Source: Nannocystis bainbridge
GTDB taxonomy: Bacteria; Myxococcota_A; Polyangia; Nannocystales; Nannocystaceae
DNA length: 64,000 nt
Assembly: GCF_028368995.1 (NCBI RefSeq)
Contig: NZ_JAQNDL010000003.1
Location: 2,108,001-2,172,000, forward strand
Reading direction: 5' to 3'
Below are positions 28,372 through 35,334 of this stretch, piece by piece. A program made the position numbers and the translations under genes. The notes beneath the pieces are model-generated. The model saw nothing but the letters and a program-made list of their open reading frames with translations, searched no databases and had not been told where the DNA came from. Position 1 is the stretch's first letter; each line of letters starts with the position of its first letter.

Positions 28372-30102
28372 TCACTCGGTCAGCTTGGCGATCGTGTCAC
28401 GGGCGGTCAGCACGGCCTTCTGGTAGCTGATGTCCGTCGTGCCCTTCTCGCCCTTCATGATGTCCTCGAGCGCGTCGACGCACTTCTGGCAGCGCTTGCC
28501 CTGCATGATGCGCGAGGCCAGCAGCGCCATCGTCACGCGCGCGTCGACCTCGCGGACCTTGTAGGCCTGCGCGATCGCCTCGGCGACGGCGGCGTCGCCC
28601 GGCGCGACGCGGGTCAGCTCCATCGCCGCGTTCTCGCGTGCGACCCAGTTGGCGTTGGTGTCCTTGAGGACCTTGAGGTAGCAGTCCTTGTCGGACTTGC
28701 AGGTCTCGAGGGTGGTGAACGCGGGCTCCCACTGCTTGAGGCCCTCGGCGACCTTGGGGTCGGTGTTGGCGGCGAAGGCCTCGCGGACGGCGGCGACCTG
28801 GTCGGGGCCCGCGGCGAGCACGGCGAAGCGACCGGCCTCGATGCGGATCGACAGCGGCGTCTTGTCGGTCGACGGCAGGGTCTCGGGATCGCTCTCGGCG
28901 GTCTTGATGAAGTTGGTGAGGCACTTCACGGCCTCTTCGCCGCCGACGTAGCCGAGCGCCTCGGCCATCATGAACTGCTCCTCGAAGTGGACCGAGGCCT
29001 GGGTGCACGGACAGATCGCGGCCGCGGCCTTGGGGTCGCCGATCTGGCCCAGGGTGGTGACGATGGCGTTGCGCAGGTTCTCGCTCTCCGCCTTGTCCGG
29101 ATCCTCTTCCTCTTCCTCGGCGGCCTTCTTCTTCTTGTCCTTCTTCTTCGGGTCTTCCTTGACCACGGCCTTGCAGGAGTCGGCCGGGATGTTCTTGACC
29201 AGGGCGTCGACGGCCTGCGGGCTGCCGAGCGAGCCGAGCATCAGGGCGGCGGTGAAGCGGACCACCGGGACGGTGCTGCCGGCCTCGACGACCTTCTTGA
29301 TGACGATGTCGTCTTCCTTGCCGGTGAGCAGCTCGACGAGGCGCGGGACGGCCGGCTCGCCGATGCTGTTGAGGGCCAGCTTGACGCGGTTGCTGAGGTT
29401 CTTGCTGTCGGTCTGGTCGTCGGGGATCGAGAAGTTGGCGATCACCAGCGGCTCGATCGCGGCCGGGTCGCGCAGGCTGCCGAGCGCCTCGGCGACGATG
29501 CGGTGGATCTGCGGCGGCCGCATCTCGGTCGGCTGCTGCAGCGCGGCGATCAGCGCCGGCGCGGCCTTGGGGTCCTTCAAGATCCCGAGCGTGCGCGCGA
29601 GTTCGCGGCGGATCTCACCCTCGGCCTTGCCCTTGTCCTTGCTCGGGTCCTTCGTCAGGCCCTCGAACAGGCCGAGCACCGCGTCGGTCGAGCCGGTGGC
29701 CTTGGCGCGCTGGATGCCCTGCAGGGCGATCAGCACGCGCTTGCGGCCCTCCTCCGAGCCGTCGAGGGTGCTGAGCGCCTTGCTCCACAGCGGGGCGGCC
29801 TCGGGCCGGCCGATGTCGCGGAGCATCTCGAGCATGTTGACCTGGTGCTCCGGCGACGAGTCCCACTGCTCCTCGAACACCGGGACCACCTTCTGCACGA
29901 ACTCGTCGAGCCGCGGCGCGTTGTCGGGCGAGGTGATGACGGTCTTGACCAGCTCCTTCATGCCCGAGAAGCCGATGCCCTTGGCGCTGGTGTTGCGGAT
30001 GTTCTCGATGTGCGTCTCGTAGGCGTAAGGGTCGGGCTCCTTGCAACCAGTGGTCGTGAACACCGACAGGGCGAACAGGGACGAGAGAAGGAGCTTGCGC
30101 AT
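28372..30102 (-). CDS. HEAT-repeat lipoprotein
   Basis: 576 residues. The signal MRKLLLSSLFALSVFTTTGC gives a clear lipobox (TTGC), so it is an outer-membrane or periplasmic lipoprotein. The mature part is built of HEAT-like helical pairs, for example RRELARTLGILKDPKAAPAL, VRFTAALMLGSLGSPQAVDA and LRNAIVTTLGQIGDPKAAAA. A highly charged linker (DPKKKDKKKKAAEEEEEDP) interrupts them near residue 325. Cys pairs late in the protein (CKSDKDC, CQKC) could form disulfides. HEAT scaffolds usually bind other proteins; the partner is unknown. Confidence 0.85.
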   Translation of the reverse strand: MRKLLLSSLFALSVFTTTGCKEPDPYAYETHIENIRNTSAKGIGFSGMKELVKTVITSPDNAPRLDEFVQKVVPVFEEQWDSSPEHQVNMLEMLRDIGRPEAAPLWSKALSTLDGSEEGRKRVLIALQGIQRAKATGSTDAVLGLFEGLTKDPSKDKGKAEGEIRRELARTLGILKDPKAAPALIAALQQPTEMRPPQIHRIVAEALGSLRDPAAIEPLVIANFSIPDDQTDSKNLSNRVKLALNSIGEPAVPRLVELLTGKEDDIVIKKVVEAGSTVPVVRFTAALMLGSLGSPQAVDALVKNIPADSCKAVVKEDPKKKDKKKKAAEEEEEDPDKAESENLRNAIVTTLGQIGDPKAAAAICPCTQASVHFEEQFMMAEALGYVGGEEAVKCLTNFIKTAESDPETLPSTDKTPLSIRIEAGRFAVLAAGPDQVAAVREAFAANTDPKVAEGLKQWEPAFTTLETCKSDKDCYLKVLKDTNANWVARENAAMELTRVAPGDAAVAEAIAQAYKVREVDARVTMALLASRIMQGKRCQKCVDALEDIMKGEKGTTDISYQKAVLTARDTIAKLTE

Positions 30103-30376
30103 CAGGCCGACCTTTCAGGAACAGGCCCGCTCGGGCCGAGGAGGAGAGATTGGGAGATCCGGCTTTATGACGGCCGAATACGGGCCGCACGGGCCATGAC
30201 AGAGCTACGCCGATGTTACCAAAGGCGCGCGCGGGATGTTTGCCGCAGTTTCGTCGCGCGTCAAAAAACCCAGGCCCGACGAGGGCCGGCGCCCGAAAGG
30301 AGCACCAGACGTCGGTTGGCCGCCGCGTCGGTCGCGGCGGCGGGCTCGATGACACGAACGCGTCGCGGGGGAGCGC

Positions 30377-31081
30377 TCAGATGCGCTCGACCTTGTGCTT
30401 GCCGCGAGCCAGGATCCGCGGGCGGGCGACCTTCTTGGCCCGCTTGGCGCTGTCGCCCCACTCCGCTTCCTCGCCCTCGCCGTACGGGTCGCTCGCCTGC
30501 TCCTCGAGGCGAGGACGGGCCAGCGACGGCTTGGCGATGGCGCTGTCACGCCGCGGGGCGGTCCGCTGCGGGGGCAGCCGAACGCCGTTCTGAGTGGCGT
30601 ACGGGGCCGCGGGGCGGGCCTGCGCCGGGCGGGCCTGCGCCTGCGCCTGCGTCCACTGGCGACCCTCGCGGCGGTCACGGGCGGCCTCGGCGTCGGTCTC
30701 TTCTTCGTCCTCGTCGGGCGGCTCCATGCTGACCTGGCCGCGGAAGGCGGCGCCGGGAGCGACGACGAGGCGGGGGGCCCGGAGATCGCCGACGACGCGG
30801 GCGCTGGCGGCGAGCACGATGCTGCCAGCGGCGGTCACGTTGCCGACCACGGTGCCGGCGACGACCACGTCATCGGCGTGCACGTCGGCGGCGATGATGC
30901 CCTCGGGCTCGACGTAGAGCGTGGCAGAGAGGTGGATGCGGCCCTCGATCGTGCCGTGGACGCGCACGTCCTCCTGGCCAGAAAGACGACCGACGATGTG
31001 CGTGCCGGGGGCGACGACGGTGGAGGCCTCGTCGGGCGAGCCGACAGCCGAGTGCGTGGAATCCGACTGCGACACCTTCAT
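30377..31081 (-). CDS. bacP: Bactofilin, BacP-like with long C-terminal tail
   Basis: 234 residues. The right-handed beta-helix bactofilin core spans about residues 20-115 (GTHIVGRLSGQEDVRVHGTI; ARVVGDLRAPRLVVAPGAAF). It is followed by an acidic segment, a Q/A/P-rich linker and a basic end (KRAKKVARPRILARGKHKVE). Bactofilins polymerise without nucleotide into filaments. In Myxococcus xanthus the BacNOP set forms polar scaffolds for chromosome-segregation proteins. The gene is the last of three bactofilin genes and overlaps the previous one by 4 nt. The symbol is assigned by order and size. Confidence 0.9.
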   Translation of the reverse strand: MKVSQSDSTHSAVGSPDEASTVVAPGTHIVGRLSGQEDVRVHGTIEGRIHLSATLYVEPEGIIAADVHADDVVVAGTVVGNVTAAGSIVLAASARVVGDLRAPRLVVAPGAAFRGQVSMEPPDEDEEETDAEAARDRREGRQWTQAQAQARPAQARPAAPYATQNGVRLPPQRTAPRRDSAIAKPSLARPRLEEQASDPYGEGEEAEWGDSAKRAKKVARPRILARGKHKVERI

Positions 31082-31392
31082 CCCCCCATGTCAACGTTGC
31101 CCTTGAACGAGGCACCGTCGGCGATGAGGATCCGCGGGGCGCGGATGTCACCGATGACGGTGCTGCTCGGGCGCAGCTCGGCGCGCTCGCTGGCGGCGAC
31201 GTCGCCGCGGAGCGTGCCCTGGACTGTGATCGTCGCGGCGTCGACGGTGGCCTCGACGACCCCGCCGTCCTCGATGACGAGGGTGTCCCGGACCTGGATC
31301 CGGCCCTTCACGGTGCCTCGGACGACGAGGTGCTCTTCGCCGGTGATCTCGCCGTCGATGAGGATGCTGGAGCCGATGACGGTGCTGGACAT
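31078..31392 (-). CDS. bacO: Bactofilin, short form
   Basis: 104 residues, essentially the bare beta-helix domain (VIGSSILIDGEITGEEHLVV; VIGDIRAPRILIADGASFKG). The start at 31392 gives an exact bactofilin; the frame is open upstream, but that part overlaps the preceding gene in another frame. ATGA overlap with the following gene and a 31-nt gap from the previous one indicate an operon. Short bactofilins often co-polymerise with longer partners. Confidence 0.9.
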   Translation of the reverse strand: MSSTVIGSSILIDGEITGEEHLVVRGTVKGRIQVRDTLVIEDGGVVEATVDAATITVQGTLRGDVAASERAELRPSSTVIGDIRAPRILIADGASFKGNVDMGG

Positions 31393-31423
31393 GGTGTGCC
31401 TGCGAAGTCGGGGAATTGAAACG

Positions 31424-31798
31424 TCAGCGAGGACGCGGTTGCCGGAGGACGTTGCCGGGCAGCGGGACGTCCATCTCGACGGCGCCCTTGAACTGCGCGC
31501 CGTCGGCGATCTCGACGCGCGGGGCGCGAAGGTTGCCGACCACGCGGGCGCCCTCGCGGAGGGTGATGCCCTCGGCGGCGACGACGTCACCCTCGACCTG
31601 GCCGTGGATCTCGACGCTGTCGGCCTCGATGTCGGCAGCGACCATCGCCGGCCCGGCGATGAGGAGGTGCGCGGACAAGGCGATGCTGCCCTCCACCCTG
31701 CCCTGCACTACGACGTCTTCCTCGCCGACGAGAGACCCGCGGACGGTGATCCGTGGGCCGATGACACAGGGTGCTTCGTGGACGGCAGATCCAGCCAT
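31424..31798 (-). CDS. bacN: Bactofilin, first of three
   Basis: 124 residues with the bactofilin core (CVIGPRITVRGSLVGEEDVV; ARVVGNLRAPRVEIADGAQF) and a short basic tail (NVLRQPRPR). The start at 31798 lies about 12 nt from the predicted transcription start. The three-gene set matches the M. xanthus bacNOP arrangement, but the ParAB/PadC genes found with it there are not in this window. Confidence 0.9.
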   Translation of the reverse strand: MAGSAVHEAPCVIGPRITVRGSLVGEEDVVVQGRVEGSIALSAHLLIAGPAMVAADIEADSVEIHGQVEGDVVAAEGITLREGARVVGNLRAPRVEIADGAQFKGAVEMDVPLPGNVLRQPRPR

Positions 31799-31816
31799 GA
31801 GCGTTACGCCGGCGAA

Positions 31817-31845
31817 GAGTAACGGCGGGTCTGCGCCGCGGTCAA
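31817..31845 (-). promoter_or_regulatory. Promoter for the bactofilin operon
   Basis: On the minus strand, TTGACC and TTACTC are separated by 17 nt, in the 187-nt divergent gap between the bactofilin genes and the ligase gene. The leader to the first ATG would be only about 12 nt. On the plus strand TACACT near 31954 could be the -10 of the ligase gene, with a poor -35. Confidence 0.55.
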
Positions 31846-31985
31846 GCGCAGGTGACGGTCGGGGCCGGCGCCGCGGCGCCTGTGGGCCGATCGCACGCGG
31901 CGGCGGCCTGCAATTCGCTGTCAAGTCGCGCCAAACGCCACGTACACTGACTCCCCGCCAGACCTGGCGACGACCCGGAGCCTCC

Positions 31986-33392
31986 GTGAGCAGCACCCCC
32001 GAGACCCCCGCCTCCAGCGCGCCGCTGCAGCCCGAAGACCTCACGGGGTTCTTCCGCCGCGCCGAACGCCCCGACCGCCGGACCCACAAGATCGGCACCG
32101 AACACGAAAAGTTCGGCGTGTTCGTCGCCGACGGCGAGTACCGCCCGGTCGAGTACGAGGCCCACGTCCTGGCGGTCATGAATAGCTTCATGGAGCGGTT
32201 CGGCTGGCAGCCGGGCGGCGAACGCGGCAACGACGGGGCGCTCATCAGCCTCGTACGCGACGGCGCCTCGATCACGCTCGAGCCGGGCGGCCAGTTCGAG
32301 CTCAGCGGCGCACCCCTGGCCGACGTCCACCTCACCTGCCAGGAGTTCACGCAGCACCAGCGCGAGCTTCACGCGGTGTCGCAGGAGCTGGGGATCGCCT
32401 GGATGGCGTCGGGCTTCCATCCGTTCGCCACCCGCGAAGAGATCCACTGGATGCCCAAGCCGCGCTACGCGGTGATGCGGGCCTACTTGCCGACCGTCGG
32501 CCAGCGCGGCATCGACATGATGCTGCGCACGTGCACGGTGCAGGCCAACTTCGACTTCGCGTCGGAGGAGCAAGCCGGGACCCGGCTGCGCCTGGCGATG
32601 GGGGTGTCGGCGCTGACGACGGCGCTGTTCGCCAACTCCCCTTATAAGGAGGGCGAGGACCGCGGGTTCGCGTCGCTGCGCAGCGACAACTGGACCGACG
32701 TCGACGCCGCCCGCTGCGGGCTGCTGCCGCTGGCGTTCGAGGCGCCGTTCTCGTACGAGCGCTACGCCGCGTGGGCGCTGGCGGTGCCGATGTTCTTCAT
32801 CCGGCGCCAGGGCCGCTACATCCCGCTGCACGTGCCGTTCCGCGAGTACATGGCGACCGGCTACGTCGACCCGGACGGGGTCCGCCACACGGCGACGCTG
32901 GGCGACTGGGAGCTGCACCTCAGCACGCTGTTCCCGGAGATCCGCCTGAAGCCGTACCTCGAGGTCCGCGGCTGTGATTCGGTGCAGCAGAACATCCTCT
33001 GCGCGCTGCCGGCGCTGTGGAAGGGGCTGCTCTACGACGACGACGCCGGCGAGGCAGCGTGGGAGCTGGTGGCCGACCTCGACTTCGGCGAGCGGCTGAC
33101 GCTGTGGTCCGAGTGTCGCCAGGCGGCCCTGGCGTCGCCGCGCGTCCGCGCGCTGTGCCAGCGCCTGCTCACCATCGCGCGCGAGGGGCTCGACCGCGCC
33201 GACATCCGCGACCGTCGCGGCCGCACGGAGGCGTTCTTCCTCGACCCGCTCGAGGCGCTGGTCGCCGCCGGCACGTCGGCCGCCGACGTCGCGCGAGCCA
33301 AGATCGGCCCCCACCCCGGCCGCGACGTGGCGGCCCGCCGCGCGTTCGTCCGCGCGTTCCACTTCGCCGGCGCCGGGCTCGAAGAGGGCTGA
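31986..33392 (+). CDS. gshA: Glutamate-cysteine ligase, plant type
   Basis: 468 residues from a GTG at 31986 with GGAG 5 nt upstream. Conserved parts of the plant/proteobacterial class are THKIGTEHEKFGVFV, ISLVRDGASITLEPGGQFEL and HLTCQEFTQHQREL, then MPKPRYAVMRAYLP and YLEVRGCD. The enzyme joins glutamate and cysteine, the first step of glutathione synthesis. It is divergent from the bactofilin operon and convergent with the Asp-rich protein gene. No glutathione synthetase gene is visible here. The open frame upstream of the GTG lies over bacN and is not coding. Confidence 0.93.
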   Translation: MSSTPETPASSAPLQPEDLTGFFRRAERPDRRTHKIGTEHEKFGVFVADGEYRPVEYEAHVLAVMNSFMERFGWQPGGERGNDGALISLVRDGASITLEPGGQFELSGAPLADVHLTCQEFTQHQRELHAVSQELGIAWMASGFHPFATREEIHWMPKPRYAVMRAYLPTVGQRGIDMMLRTCTVQANFDFASEEQAGTRLRLAMGVSALTTALFANSPYKEGEDRGFASLRSDNWTDVDAARCGLLPLAFEAPFSYERYAAWALAVPMFFIRRQGRYIPLHVPFREYMATGYVDPDGVRHTATLGDWELHLSTLFPEIRLKPYLEVRGCDSVQQNILCALPALWKGLLYDDDAGEAAWELVADLDFGERLTLWSECRQAALASPRVRALCQRLLTIAREGLDRADIRDRRGRTEAFFLDPLEALVAAGTSAADVARAKIGPHPGRDVAARRAFVRAFHFAGAGLEEG

Positions 33393-33403
33393 CCTCTCGG
33401 GCA

Positions 33404-33445
33404 TGTTCTCGAGGGCATGTCCGAGAGGGCATGTCCGCAGGAACA
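33404..33445. repeat. Tandem array of three 14-bp palindromic units
   Basis: Three directly abutting 14-mers (33404-33417, 33418-33431, 33432-33445) resemble TGTCC-N4-GGACA with one or two mismatches each. They lie 12 nt after the gshA stop, in the gap between convergent genes. The surrounding CCTCTCGG/CCGAGAGG arms add a hairpin. The array may act as a terminator or a protein-binding cluster. Confidence 0.75.
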
Positions 33446-33512
33446 TGACCTAACAAGCAGGAGCCGCGCGGGCGAGGAAGCGGACGCTCGCGCCTCCGGT
33501 CAAACAGGGCGC

Positions 33513-33537
33513 GGCGCGAGGACATGTCCCTCGCGCC
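33513..33537. repeat. Near-perfect 25-bp palindrome in a convergent gap
   Basis: GGCGCGA and TCGCGCC arms flank the self-complementary GGACATGTCC, with a single extra base. It sits 5 nt after the stop of the minus-strand Asp-rich gene, so it can form a hairpin at both convergent transcript ends. The centre is two abutting half sites of the dispersed TGTCC/GGACA unit. Confidence 0.65.
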
Positions 33538-33541
33538 GGCC

Positions 33542-35296
33542 TCACTCGTCGTCGTCGCGCAGGTAGGACGGCAGGTCCTCGATCAGCTCGACGCGGCTCA
33601 GCTCCTGGATGTCGTCGTCGACCGGCGGGGGCGGCGGAGGCTTGCGCGCCGGCGGGGGCGGCGGCTTGCGCGGGTTCGGCGGCTTGGGGCTCGGGCCGCG
33701 CGGGCCGACCGCGGCCGCGCCGGAGCCGGCGCGCGGCTTGCCGACCGGGGCGCCGAGCTCGACGACCTTCTTCTTGGGAGTGCGGTGGCGCAGGACCGGG
33801 GCGCCGCTTTCGGCGTCGACGTCGATCGCCGGCAGGCCGGGCATCGGCGGGGTGTCGCGGGTGCGCGCCGGTTGGGCGACCGGCTCGTCGTCGTCGTCGT
33901 CGAAGCCGTGCGCCGGCGGCAGGTTGGGCGCGTCGTCGTCGTCGTCGAGCAGCGCGCCGCGCACGTCCTCCATCGACGAGCGACGCACCGGGGCCTGCGA
34001 GCGCGTCGGCGGCGGCGACTCATCGTCGTCGTCGTCGTGCAGCACGCCGCGTACGTCGTCGATCGACGAGCGACGCACGGGCGCCTGCGAGCGCGGCGGC
34101 GGTGACTCGTCGTCATCGTCGTCGTGCAGCGCGTGGCGCTCGTCTTCCATGGACGGACGGCGCACCGGCGCCTGCGGCGAGCGCATCGGCGGCGGCGCGT
34201 CGTCGTCGTCGTCCAGCACCCTGCGCACGTCGTCGATCGACGAGCGGCGCACCGGCGGCGAGACGGGCCGGCGCGCGTCCTCGACCGCGGCGCGATGCAC
34301 CGGCCGGATGTCTTCGCGGCGCGGATCCTCGGGCGCCGCGTGGCGCACCGGCGGCGCGTCGTCGTCGTCGATCAGGACGCCGCGCGCGTCGTCCAGCGAG
34401 GCCCGCCGCGCCGGCGCGTCGTCGCGGCGGCGCAGGTCGTCGAACGCGGCGCGCCGGACCGGCCCAGCGTCCTCGAACATGCCGCCGCGACCGAGGTCGA
34501 GCGGCGGATCGTCGTCGCGCGGCTCGTCGTCGTCACTCAGGGTGGGCAGCGGCAGGTCGTCGTCGTCGTCCTGGATCGGCATCCGGACGTCGTCGTCGTC
34601 GTCGATGAAGCCCGACGCGTGCGCGCTGGTGTGCGAGGACACCGTCGGCGCGCGCGGTTCGTCGCGGTCGTACCGCATGCTGGGGTAGAACAGGTCGCTG
34701 ACGCCCGAGCCCTCGCTCGCGTCCTCGTCGGGGATCCCCAGCACCAGGGCCGCCGACTCTTCGCTGCTGATGCCGAGCGCCGCGGCCAGCGGCAAGGTCG
34801 CCGAGAGGTCGGCCGGCGGCGAGTGGTTCGACGACGAGTAGTCGCTCTCGCGCTGGGCCGCGAGCGCGAAGCTCCGCAACAGCGTCGGACGCGGCTCCTC
34901 CGCGGCCGGCTCCTGCTGGCGGTACGGGTACGGGCGGCTGAGCTTGAGCATCGACTGGAAGCGGGCGAACCCGCCGAGCCCGGAGTCGGGGTCGTCGTCG
35001 ATCACCGGGGCCGACGGCTGCGACGAGGTCGCCGCCGTGACCGCCTGGCGCAGGTCGGCCGGGATGTCGCCGTCGAGCTCGTCGAACTCGGTGCGGAAGT
35101 CGTCGCTGTCGCGGCGGACCGGCGCGCTGTCCCTCGAGACATGTCCCGAAGGACCGCCGAGGAGCTCGCCCAGCGTCGAGTCAGGGTCGAGGCCCTGGAG
35201 CAGCACGTTGGCCCGCGCGCGCGCCCACGCGAGCAAGGCCGGCACTTCCCTGGGGCCGTAGCCTTCGCGCGCGAGCAGGTCGTCGGGCTGCGGCAT
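33542..35296 (-). CDS. Asp-rich internal-repeat protein of unknown function
   Basis: 584 residues with no recognised domain. Residues of about 1-50 are helical (ALLAWARARANVLLQGLDPD). The centre, about residues 270-450, holds decaying tandem units of roughly 26 residues built on APVRRSSIDDVRGVL plus DDDDDESPPP, around seven copies. Next come Asp runs, a Pro/Lys-rich stretch (RKPPPPPARKPPPPPPV) and an acidic end (SRVELIEDLPSYLRDDDE). No signal peptide or membrane segment is seen. Two abutting 14-mer repeats at 35128-35155 are read through in frame near the N-terminus. It is probably a disordered scaffold or hub; this is inference. Confidence 0.75.
   Translation of the reverse strand: MPQPDDLLAREGYGPREVPALLAWARARANVLLQGLDPDSTLGELLGGPSGHVSRDSAPVRRDSDDFRTEFDELDGDIPADLRQAVTAATSSQPSAPVIDDDPDSGLGGFARFQSMLKLSRPYPYRQQEPAAEEPRPTLLRSFALAAQRESDYSSSNHSPPADLSATLPLAAALGISSEESAALVLGIPDEDASEGSGVSDLFYPSMRYDRDEPRAPTVSSHTSAHASGFIDDDDDVRMPIQDDDDDLPLPTLSDDDEPRDDDPPLDLGRGGMFEDAGPVRRAAFDDLRRRDDAPARRASLDDARGVLIDDDDAPPVRHAAPEDPRREDIRPVHRAAVEDARRPVSPPVRRSSIDDVRRVLDDDDDAPPPMRSPQAPVRRPSMEDERHALHDDDDDESPPPRSQAPVRRSSIDDVRGVLHDDDDDESPPPTRSQAPVRRSSMEDVRGALLDDDDDAPNLPPAHGFDDDDDEPVAQPARTRDTPPMPGLPAIDVDAESGAPVLRHRTPKKKVVELGAPVGKPRAGSGAAAVGPRGPSPKPPNPRKPPPPPARKPPPPPPVDDDIQELSRVELIEDLPSYLRDDDE
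35128..35155. repeat. Two abutting 14-bp palindromic units inside a gene
   Basis: 35128-35141 and 35142-35155 each match TGTCC-N4-GGACA with one mismatch and abut exactly. They fall within codons for the GPSGHVSRDSAPV segment of the Asp-rich protein. Confidence 0.7.
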
Positions 35297-35334
35297 GGAA
35301 TTTCACCGTATCACAGCGCGCCCGGGCCAGGCGC

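Noticed and set aside
28659..28672. TGTCCTTGAGGACC in the HEAT lipoprotein gene as a 14-mer copy
   Set aside because: One mismatch, isolated, and explained by the codons for a VLKDT segment; counted only as doubtful.
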